This document shows positions 18,186-25,517 of a DNA stretch of 64,000 bases, piece by piece (within the stretch, counting starts at the first letter, position 1; each line of letters opens with the position of its first letter). The notes under the pieces are model-generated. The model saw nothing but the letters and a program-made list of their open reading frames with translations. It did no database searches and was not told the DNA's origin. The stretch comes from Bacteroidota bacterium (lineage in GTDB: Bacteria > Bacteroidota > Bacteroidia > Bacteroidales > JAAYUG01), in assembly GCA_029571215.1 (NCBI GenBank), contig JAKPTE010000001.1:45369-109368 (forward strand), in the 5' to 3' direction. Made by a program: the position numbers and the translations under genes.

Positions 18186-19268
18186 TTATCCTTTGCTCTT
18201 TCTAATAAGTTCAATGAATTCGTCGAACAAGTATTCTGTATCGGTAGGTCCTCCTGATGCTTCGGGATGAAACTGGGATGAGAAAAAGGGTTTTTTTCGG
18301 TGACGGATCCCTTCGTTTGTATTGTCGTTGATGTTGATAAACAGAGGTTCCCAGTCGCCCGGAAGGGTATTGTTATTGATAGCATATCCGTGGTTCTGGG
18401 AAGTAATGTACGACCGGGGTGTTCCCACCTGAATAACAGGCTGGTTGTGGCTGCGGTGACCATACTTCAGTTTATATGTATCGGCTCCGGCGGCAAGCCC
18501 CATCAGCTGGTTTCCGAGGCAGATTCCGAAAACAGGTCTGTCATCCTGAAAGGCAAGTGTGAGGTTTTGAATGGTTTCGCGGCACATTTTGGGGTCACCC
18601 GGACCGTTGGTAATAAACAAACCGTCGTATTCCTCCCTGCTGATGTCATGGTTCCAGGGAACCATAACAATGGTTGTGTCTCTTTTCAGAAGATTCCGGA
18701 TAATATTGTATTTAACGCCACAGTCGATCAGAAGGATGCGGTACTTCCCCGTGCCGAAAATCTTCTTTTCTCTGGTGCTGACTTTTGCAACCAGGTTTTC
18801 TTTAGAGGGATCATATAATTCAACATCCTGGTTATCAAATACGATTTTCCCCAGCATAGTACCTTTTTCCCGGAGAATTTTAGTGAGTTTTCGTGTATCC
18901 ACTCCGGTAATTCCCGGAACCTTGTGTTTTTTCAGCCAGTCACCCAGGCTTTGTACAGCATTCCAGTGGCTGTATTCAAAAGAGTAGTCAGAAACAACCA
19001 GCCCACTGATGTGCAGGGCGTATGATTCGTAAAATTTGAACAGATCATCTTCGGTTTCTGCACCGGGAACCCCGTAATTTCCAACAAGCGGATAGGTCAG
19101 AACCAAAATTTGTCCTTTATAGGAAGGGTCAGTAAGGCTTTCAGGATACCCGGTCATGGCAGTATTGAAGACAACTTCACCGGAAACAGAGCCGGGGTAA
19201 CCAAATGACTTGCCTGCAAATACGGTTCCGTCTTCAAGAATCAGTTTGATCGGTGCCAGTTCATTCAT
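18186..19268 (-). CDS. carA: Carbamoyl-phosphate synthase small subunit
   Basis: CarA is the glutaminase subunit that releases ammonia for CarB. The 360-residue protein has the N-terminal CPSase small-chain domain (EVVFNTAMTGYPESLTDPSY at ~31-50) and a class I amidotransferase domain. Nucleophile Cys250 lies in FGICLGNQL, and His334 and Glu336 in SQFHPEA complete the triad. The usual GICLGHQ is GICLGNQ here. It starts 12 bases after a TlpA-like gene on the minus strand, an unexpected operon partner, and it is ~15 kb from carB. Confidence 0.97.
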   Translation of the reverse strand: MNELAPIKLILEDGTVFAGKSFGYPGSVSGEVVFNTAMTGYPESLTDPSYKGQILVLTYPLVGNYGVPGAETEDDLFKFYESYALHISGLVVSDYSFEYSHWNAVQSLGDWLKKHKVPGITGVDTRKLTKILREKGTMLGKIVFDNQDVELYDPSKENLVAKVSTREKKIFGTGKYRILLIDCGVKYNIIRNLLKRDTTIVMVPWNHDISREEYDGLFITNGPGDPKMCRETIQNLTLAFQDDRPVFGICLGNQLMGLAAGADTYKLKYGHRSHNQPVIQVGTPRSYITSQNHGYAINNNTLPGDWEPLFININDNTNEGIRHRKKPFFSSQFHPEASGGPTDTEYLFDEFIELIRKSKG

Positions 19269-19280
19269 TCTAAATTCCTG

Positions 19281-20783
19281 TTAAGTAAGAGGTTTTTTGC
19301 TGTTTTCTTTCAGCAATGCATTGATGATTTCTTCTGCTGCTTCGGGGGTAATAAGTTTGGCAACTATTTTTTTATTTTCGTCAAGAAGATAAAGAATAGG
19401 GGTACTTTTAATATCATAAAGTTCTTTGTACTTGTAATCATATGGGTTCCAGGCATTGATCCATCCATAGAGTTCATGTTCATTTACCCATTTGATCCAT
19501 TTTTTCTTTCCCTCGACTCCGCCGAGCATATGAACGGCAACGACCTGAACACCTTTGTCTTTGAGCCGGTTGAAGACCTGATGCAGTTCGGGCATGGCTT
19601 TCTGGCAATGGCCGCAGTCACATTCCCAGAACATGAGGATAGTGTACTTAGCTTTTACATTCATTAACCGGAAGAAACTACCAACATAGACGTTTGCTGC
19701 TGCGGTCGTATCGGTGGCAGCTTGCCTGAAATGGTCGTCGGGTATCAGTACCAGCTGAAAATCGGGTGCAGTCTGGCCAATCAACAAGGGTTTTCGTTTA
19801 TTGATCTGTTCCTTCAGCTTGGTTATGAAATCAGTATTAGCCCATGTTGCTTCGGGAATATAATATTTTTCAGCAATGTGAATAAAAACACCGTCATGGC
19901 CCATAATCTGGCTCTGGGCATAATGGTTGAACAGGGTAACAAGCACATACCGGAACACTTCCGGGTCTTTTCTGGCTTTTTCAATCAGAGGATCGAGTTC
20001 TTTGATCAGGCTGTCAGGAACCTGCAGCAGAACCTTCTGGAAGTAAAATTTGAATTTCTCATCATAAATAGGGGTTCTTAACAGCCTTGCATCAGTAAAG
20101 TCCATATTATCGAAATAGTGAGCCTTATAGTACTTGTACTTGAAAGCCGAATCCAGCACATTTCCCTGCGCATCCCTCGGATAATCGGGAACCTCAACAT
20201 CGCGTGTAGCTTTTACAAAATCGGCCACAAAGTATCCCTTAAAGTTGGTAAGAATTTTGTTTATTTCAGTAATAACCTCATTATCAATTTCTTTGAGTTT
20301 TTGGGTAATCCGGTTTTTGGACGCGCTGTCGGAAGCGGTGCGGAATTCCTCCTGCAGTTGCTGCTGCTGCCTGCGTTTTTCTGCAATAAACTTCTGATAG
20401 GCAAAAAACACCTCATTATCAGTACTTCCTGTAACAACTGTTTTCCCCTGGAGATCAGTCGTATCGGTCTGGATGGTAAAAATCTGATCGCTTCCAACCA
20501 GAAAGTCCAATATAACACGGGAAGGGAAGTAAAGAAAGTACATACCTTCTTTCAGTTTATCTTTCCCTTTGAAAACACCTTCTCCTTTTTTGTCGAGTTT
20601 AATTGTATCATCGGGGAGCAGATTGGTGGCAAAATGATGACCAAGAATTATGGAAGCTTCGGGAAGATTGCTAACTTTAACCTTGATTTCGTATCCCTGA
20701 GCAGAAAGGTATGCAATGGAAAGAAAGAAAACGAGGAAAACAGAAACAAAGTGGAAAACACGTTTGCTGGAAAAAGCTCTCAT
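19281..20783 (-). CDS. Exported TlpA-like thioredoxin-fold protein
   Basis: From ATG 20783 this is a 500-residue exported protein. An N-terminal hydrophobic signal ends near YLSAQG. A beta-rich DUF4369-like region follows, then a long charged helical region like the DUF5106 type, then a C-terminal thioredoxin fold. The redox motif is CGHC in FWECDCGHCQKAMPEL (~residue 375), with a cis-proline region STPILYLLDENKK near the end. Such proteins act as periplasmic thiol-disulfide oxidoreductases in Bacteroidota; the substrate is unknown. A 15-residue upstream extension is possible but would bury the signal peptide. carA lies 12 bases downstream. Confidence 0.85.
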   Translation of the reverse strand: MRAFSSKRVFHFVSVFLVFFLSIAYLSAQGYEIKVKVSNLPEASIILGHHFATNLLPDDTIKLDKKGEGVFKGKDKLKEGMYFLYFPSRVILDFLVGSDQIFTIQTDTTDLQGKTVVTGSTDNEVFFAYQKFIAEKRRQQQQLQEEFRTASDSASKNRITQKLKEIDNEVITEINKILTNFKGYFVADFVKATRDVEVPDYPRDAQGNVLDSAFKYKYYKAHYFDNMDFTDARLLRTPIYDEKFKFYFQKVLLQVPDSLIKELDPLIEKARKDPEVFRYVLVTLFNHYAQSQIMGHDGVFIHIAEKYYIPEATWANTDFITKLKEQINKRKPLLIGQTAPDFQLVLIPDDHFRQAATDTTAAANVYVGSFFRLMNVKAKYTILMFWECDCGHCQKAMPELHQVFNRLKDKGVQVVAVHMLGGVEGKKKWIKWVNEHELYGWINAWNPYDYKYKELYDIKSTPILYLLDENKKIVAKLITPEAAEEIINALLKENSKKPLT

Positions 20784-20845
20784 ATATGACACGATAAAAG
20801 AACGAACATCCGGGATGCGAAAATACACAAATTAAATGAAATGTT

Positions 20846-21829
20846 ATGCTGACATTTGATCAGGCGCGCAAACTTGCAGAGGAAGAAATCAGTAAACTTA
20901 ATCTGAAGAAAGAACCTGCATTGTTGTATGAACCCGTTCGTTATATTCTGGGAATGGGAGGCAAACGCATTCGGCCGGTGTTAACTCTTATGAGCTATTC
21001 CCTCTTTGGCAGTGACTTTGGAAAGGTGATACCTGCGGCTCTTGCCATGGAACTGTTTCATAATTTCACCCTGATGCACGACGACGTAATGGACAATGCC
21101 CCCCTGCGCAGGAATTATGCTACGGTTCATGCCAAATGGAATCAGAATGTTGCCATTCTTTCGGGAGATGCTATGCTAATTAAAGCATATGAGCTTTTGA
21201 ACCAAACACCGGAAGAAATATTTCTGAAAGCGGTAAGGGTATTTAACCAGACGGCACTCGAAGTGTGTGAAGGTCAGCAGATGGATATGGATTTTGAACA
21301 GCAGGAAGAAGTATCGGTGGAAAAGTATATTGAAATGATCCGATTAAAAACATCGGTTTTGCTGGCAGCTTGCATGAAGATAGGTGCCATTGCCGGAGGA
21401 GCACCTGAAGAGACCTCGGATCAGCTGTACGAGGCGGGCATCAACATAGGTATCGCTTTTCAGTTACAGGATGACCTGCTTGATACATTCGGCAGTAAAG
21501 AGACTTTCGGAAAAGAAATCGGAGGTGATATCAAAAGCAATAAGAAAACCTATCTGTATATTAGATCACTGGAACTGGCAACTTCTGAAGATCGCGAAAA
21601 ACTGAAGCGATATTACAGCCAGGAATCTGACAGCACAATTCTGACAGAAAAAAAGATACAGGATGTAACTTCCATTTTCCGCAAATACCTTGTGGATAAA
21701 ATAACCGGCGAACTCATCCGTTCATATGCCGATCAGGCTTTGGAGATACTGGACAAAACATCAATGGATCCATCTGGCAGAGCAGAGCTCAAAAATCTTT
21801 TTCTGCTTTTGCTGGAAAGGAAAAGCTAG
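20846..21829 (+). CDS. Polyprenyl diphosphate synthase
   Basis: This 327-residue trans-prenyltransferase condenses isopentenyl diphosphate onto allylic diphosphates. It has GGKRIRP at 38-44, the first aspartate-rich motif in LMHDDVMD (79-83) and the second in QLQDDLLDTFG (~210). A phenylalanine five residues before the first motif is the pattern of short- to medium-chain enzymes, but chain length (quinone tail, carotenoid or undecaprenyl precursor) cannot be settled by eye. It is transcribed away from the TlpA-like gene and converges on the DUF2723 gene. Confidence 0.93.
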   Translation: MLTFDQARKLAEEEISKLNLKKEPALLYEPVRYILGMGGKRIRPVLTLMSYSLFGSDFGKVIPAALAMELFHNFTLMHDDVMDNAPLRRNYATVHAKWNQNVAILSGDAMLIKAYELLNQTPEEIFLKAVRVFNQTALEVCEGQQMDMDFEQQEEVSVEKYIEMIRLKTSVLLAACMKIGAIAGGAPEETSDQLYEAGINIGIAFQLQDDLLDTFGSKETFGKEIGGDIKSNKKTYLYIRSLELATSEDREKLKRYYSQESDSTILTEKKIQDVTSIFRKYLVDKITGELIRSYADQALEILDKTSMDPSGRAELKNLFLLLLERKS

Positions 21830-21831
21830 GT

Positions 21832-21870
21832 AAAAAAACAGCAGCCATTCTTGGAACAAGGAATGGCTGC
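21832..21870 (-). terminator. Intrinsic terminator between convergent genes
   Basis: GCAGCCATTC (21841-21850) and GAATGGCTGC (21861-21870) form a perfect 10-bp stem. On the minus strand it is followed by TGTTTTTTT, so it is a classic terminator for the DUF2723 gene. On the plus strand it may also stop the prenyl synthase transcript. Confidence 0.9.
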
Positions 21871-21891
21871 CTTCTGAATTATTGGTAAACA

Positions 21892-24800
21892 TTAAAGATT
21901 CTGAAATTGCTGATAGTAAAACGTGAAGTCCTGTTCGAGTTTATCGGCTTTTTCATTCTGGTTATAGGTACGAGCGAGTACCATCAGCTGCTGCAGACTC
22001 TGGAGGCACTCCTGGATGTCAAGAGAGGCTCTTTCGGCAAATTTCTTTTTCAGCCCGAAGAAATAAGAAAGATCTTTGTCGAGCATCAGGGCAAACTCGT
22101 CGAGAATCTGATTTGCCTTGTCAATGGCTCCAGCTTTATAATACCCTTCAATTGTACCTGGCGTGAAATAGTCGTAAGGTACCTTGCTGTTGGGTGTTAG
22201 CTCCATAATCCGGTCGAGTACATTCAGTGCAGAATCTTTTTTACCTTCCTGCAGCAAGGCCTCAGCAAGCCGGTTGAACTGACTACGCATTCTGACGACT
22301 GCAATGGTTCGTATGGTAAAGAAATCGAGATAAACATCCGGAGCATTCATTCGTCCCCAGCTGAATTTATTCATCAGGTTATCGTAAAGGATATCGGTAT
22401 CAATTCTTCCGTAGGTAAAGAAATTCCGGCCCGGAGTTTTAATGGGCACGAACCGCCAGGCAAAACCTTCAAGCTGGGTATAGTCATTGAGGCCGAAGCT
22501 TCCTTCTGTTCCTACCGAAGCAAAATACACCGGGCGATGCCATTTATTGGTCGCAAAGAGATCCATAACGGCAAATTCGCTTTTGCTGATGCTGTTTCTG
22601 GAAATGGTCCAGGGTACAAAAGGTTCGATCAATGAAGCATCCTTTCGTTTGACTGTTCCATTGACCAGCACAACCGATGTATCAACCGGGATGCGGAAGT
22701 TTTTACCGGGGATGTGATCGACCAGTTCCGGGTAGTTGGGAATGGTTTTGGTGCGGGGATCATCGCTCAGGACGAATTTGACAGCATCTTCCACATTGAT
22801 TGGTTCCTTGATGCGGTCAAGCAAATAAATCTGGTTTCTTCGCCCGGAAATATATTTGTCACGGGTCATGGACAAAGGCATGGGATCGGATCCGTAGGCT
22901 TTGCGCTTCATCTGGTCAATATACCAGTCCATATTCAGCAGCATGAGGTTACAAACCCTGACGTCGGTGCGAATGCCTTCCACTTCCTGGCAGTACCATA
23001 ACGGGAATGTGTCGTTATCGCCATTGGTAAACAAAATGGCACCGGGAGCACAGGTTTTGAGGTAGTTGGCGGCAAGATCACGGGTAGTATATCTGCCGGA
23101 GCGGTCATGATCGTCCCAGTTTTCCCTGGCCATAATTCCGGGCACAAAGAGGAGACACAATGCTGTAACAAGAATTGCCTTAAGGATTTCTTTTTTCCGT
23201 CCCAGTACTTCCCATATAGCCGCCACGCCGAGCCCTATCCAGATGGAGAAAGCGTAAAATGATCCTACATAGGAATAGTCCCGTTCACGTGGCTGAAGGG
23301 GAGTTTGGTTCAGGTAAATGACTATGGCGATTCCTGTCATAAAAAACAGGACAAGCACGACCCAAAAATCCTTGCGACGACGGGAGAAAGCAGAAGATTC
23401 TTCATCCTTTTCTCTCTGAAGCTGATACAACAATCCGATAATTCCCAGCAAAAGGGGGAGCATATAATATTTATTCCTTGAAGGAACGTTCTTTCTGAAT
23501 TCCGGAAGTGACGACTGATCGCCGAGCATCATGCTGTCGATGGCATCAATTCCGGTAATCCAGTTTCCGTTGGTTATACCCCCGTCTCCCTGGTTATCGT
23601 TCTGGCGCCCGCTGAAATTCCACATAAAATAACGGAAATACATATAGCCAAGCTGATAGCCTATAAAAAAACGAAGGTTTTCAGCAAACGTAGGCCGGAT
23701 ATAGGTCTGAGTTTTTCCATCCCTCCCGGTAATTCGTACCTGTTTACCTTTTATTTTTCCCCAGTCTTGATAAACCTTAATATGCGAAGGATCATTGCTC
23801 CACATACGGGGGAAAAAACCCGTCAGTTCTTTGGCGAATACATATTTAGGCTTTTTGTAAATGACAACGTATTTCCCGTTAAGTTGAGCGTATTCATTTT
23901 CTCCTTCGGCAACATCGATGATTGGAGCGCTGTAGTACTGACCTTTAAACAGGGGCCTGTCGCCATATTGCTCGCGGTTCAGATAGCTGAGCAAGGCAAA
24001 AACATTATCAGGGCTGTTTTCATCCATGGGAGGATCCGCCAATGCCCTTATTACAATTGTGGCATAGGAAGAGTATCCAATGAGTGCCACAGTAAAACAG
24101 AGAATAATGGTATTCAGTAAAACTTTCCTGTGGCGGATAGTATAACGGATGCCAAGTATGATAAGGATTATAAGCAGAACAGCATAGAAAATAACCCCTG
24201 AATTAAAGGGCAGACCGAAGCCATTAACAAAAGCAAGTTCGAACCAGCTGGCCACTTTTATAACCCCGGAGATGACTCCGTACATCATTGCTGCGAGAAT
24301 GAGCATACCTATGAGCAAGGCATAGATAAATCCCTTTGTGGTGGGCTTGCATTTTCTGAAATAATATATAAGCACGAGGGCAGGTATGGTGAGAAGATTT
24401 AAAAGATGCACCCCGATCGATAATCCCATCAGATAGGCTATTAAAATCAGCCACCGGTTGGCGTGTTTTTCATCCGCCACATTTTCCCATTTAAGCATGG
24501 CCCAGAAAACAACAGCGGTAAAAAGAGAAGAAGTGGCATATACTTCAGCTTCAACGGCAGAAAACCAGAATGAATCGGAAAAGGCGTAGGCAAGACTTCC
24601 GACAGCAGCGCTGCCCAATATAGCAATTAGGCGTCCGTTGGTAAAAATGCCGTCAGGTGCAATTATTTTACGAGCCAGATGACTGATGGTCCAGAAGAGA
24701 AACAGAATGGTAAAAGCGCTTGCCAGGCCCGACATGGCATTAATCATGACAGCAACCCTGGTAACATCGCCCCCGGCAAAGAAGGAGAAAAACCTGGCCA

Positions 24801-24978
24801 TCAGCATAAAAAGGGGTGCTCCGGGTGGATGACCAACCTGCAATTTGTAGGCAGAAGAAATGAACTCCCCGCAATCCCAGAGGCTTGCTGTCGGTTCCAG
24901 TGTCAGAAGATATGTTATGGCAGCGATGCCAAAAACAATCCATCCGATGAGATTATTCCAGAACCTGAATTTTTTCAT
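21892..24978 (-). CDS. DUF2723-family membrane protein
   Basis: This 1,028-residue protein has a large multi-pass N-terminal half and a soluble C-terminal half. The start (WNNLIGWIVFGIAAITYLLT, then EPTASLWDCGEFISSAYKLQ and HPPGAPLFML) is characteristic of the DUF2723 family (GT117), GT-C-like and related to human TMEM260, an O-mannosyltransferase. The aspartate and glutamate in WDCGEF are the likely catalytic acids. About ten membrane segments lie before residue 320 and more between ~500 and 620. The C-terminal ~150 residues read as TPR-like helices. Role by family: lipid-linked sugar transfer to exported proteins; the actual substrate is unknown. It has its own terminator. Confidence 0.85.
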   Translation of the reverse strand: MKKFRFWNNLIGWIVFGIAAITYLLTLEPTASLWDCGEFISSAYKLQVGHPPGAPLFMLMARFFSFFAGGDVTRVAVMINAMSGLASAFTILFLFWTISHLARKIIAPDGIFTNGRLIAILGSAAVGSLAYAFSDSFWFSAVEAEVYATSSLFTAVVFWAMLKWENVADEKHANRWLILIAYLMGLSIGVHLLNLLTIPALVLIYYFRKCKPTTKGFIYALLIGMLILAAMMYGVISGVIKVASWFELAFVNGFGLPFNSGVIFYAVLLIILIILGIRYTIRHRKVLLNTIILCFTVALIGYSSYATIVIRALADPPMDENSPDNVFALLSYLNREQYGDRPLFKGQYYSAPIIDVAEGENEYAQLNGKYVVIYKKPKYVFAKELTGFFPRMWSNDPSHIKVYQDWGKIKGKQVRITGRDGKTQTYIRPTFAENLRFFIGYQLGYMYFRYFMWNFSGRQNDNQGDGGITNGNWITGIDAIDSMMLGDQSSLPEFRKNVPSRNKYYMLPLLLGIIGLLYQLQREKDEESSAFSRRRKDFWVVLVLFFMTGIAIVIYLNQTPLQPRERDYSYVGSFYAFSIWIGLGVAAIWEVLGRKKEILKAILVTALCLLFVPGIMARENWDDHDRSGRYTTRDLAANYLKTCAPGAILFTNGDNDTFPLWYCQEVEGIRTDVRVCNLMLLNMDWYIDQMKRKAYGSDPMPLSMTRDKYISGRRNQIYLLDRIKEPINVEDAVKFVLSDDPRTKTIPNYPELVDHIPGKNFRIPVDTSVVLVNGTVKRKDASLIEPFVPWTISRNSISKSEFAVMDLFATNKWHRPVYFASVGTEGSFGLNDYTQLEGFAWRFVPIKTPGRNFFTYGRIDTDILYDNLMNKFSWGRMNAPDVYLDFFTIRTIAVVRMRSQFNRLAEALLQEGKKDSALNVLDRIMELTPNSKVPYDYFTPGTIEGYYKAGAIDKANQILDEFALMLDKDLSYFFGLKKKFAERASLDIQECLQSLQQLMVLARTYNQNEKADKLEQDFTFYYQQFQNL

Positions 24979-25163
24979 AACAGTTTGATTCTACTGAACA
25001 ATAACCAGATTCTTTAATTACCATGTGGGCGCAAGTTACTATTTTTTCCTTTTGATTTTCCCCCATGTGAATATTCACCTTACGAACAGAAATTGCTATG
25101 AGATAAACAAAATAATGGCAGGTAATCACTAATATTGCAACAATATATTCTTTGTTCAGGTAA

Positions 25164-25514
25164 ATGGTAAAAAAGTCATTTAAAGGCAGAAGCGGGATAG
25201 TCTATTCAACGGATCCTGATTTTCAATACGAACTCGGAGAAAAGGAGGAGGAAGAAGAAACCCTGCCTCCTGGGCAGCAGGATTTGCGCGTAATGATTGA
25301 CCGGAAAAACCGTTCGGGTAAAACCGTAACTCTTGTAAAGGGATTCAGGGGAAAGAAAGAAGACCTGGCTGAGCTTGGGAAGATCCTGAAATCAAGGTGC
25401 GGTACGGGGGGAAGTGTGAAAGAAGGGGAGATCCTTATTCAGGGAGACGTTGCCGGGCGAGTTTTGGATATATTGAATCAACTTGGATACAGAGCCAAAA
25501 AGGCCGGAGGGTGA
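25164..25514 (+). CDS. SUI1/YciH-family translation factor
   Basis: The 116-residue protein belongs to the SUI1 (eIF1-like) family, known in bacteria as YciH. The C-terminal domain shows [20 protein letters not shown] (~43-60), the [17 protein letters not shown] core (~79-95) and the closing [16 protein letters not shown]. An acidic linker (EEEEE) precedes the domain. Its bacterial role is not well defined; proposals concern start-codon discrimination and translation under stress. The next gene begins three bases after its stop, so the two are co-transcribed. Confidence 0.93.
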   Translation: MVKKSFKGRSGIVYSTDPDFQYELGEKEEEEETLPPGQQDLRVMIDRKNRSGKTVTLVKGFRGKKEDLAELGKILKSRCGTGGSVKEGEILIQGDVAGRVLDILNQLGYRAKKAGG

Positions 25515-25517
25515 TGA

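Noticed and set aside
20118..20789. 223-codon open frame opposite the TlpA-like gene
   Set aside because: Antisense to a well-supported exported protein and has no domain or leader signals.
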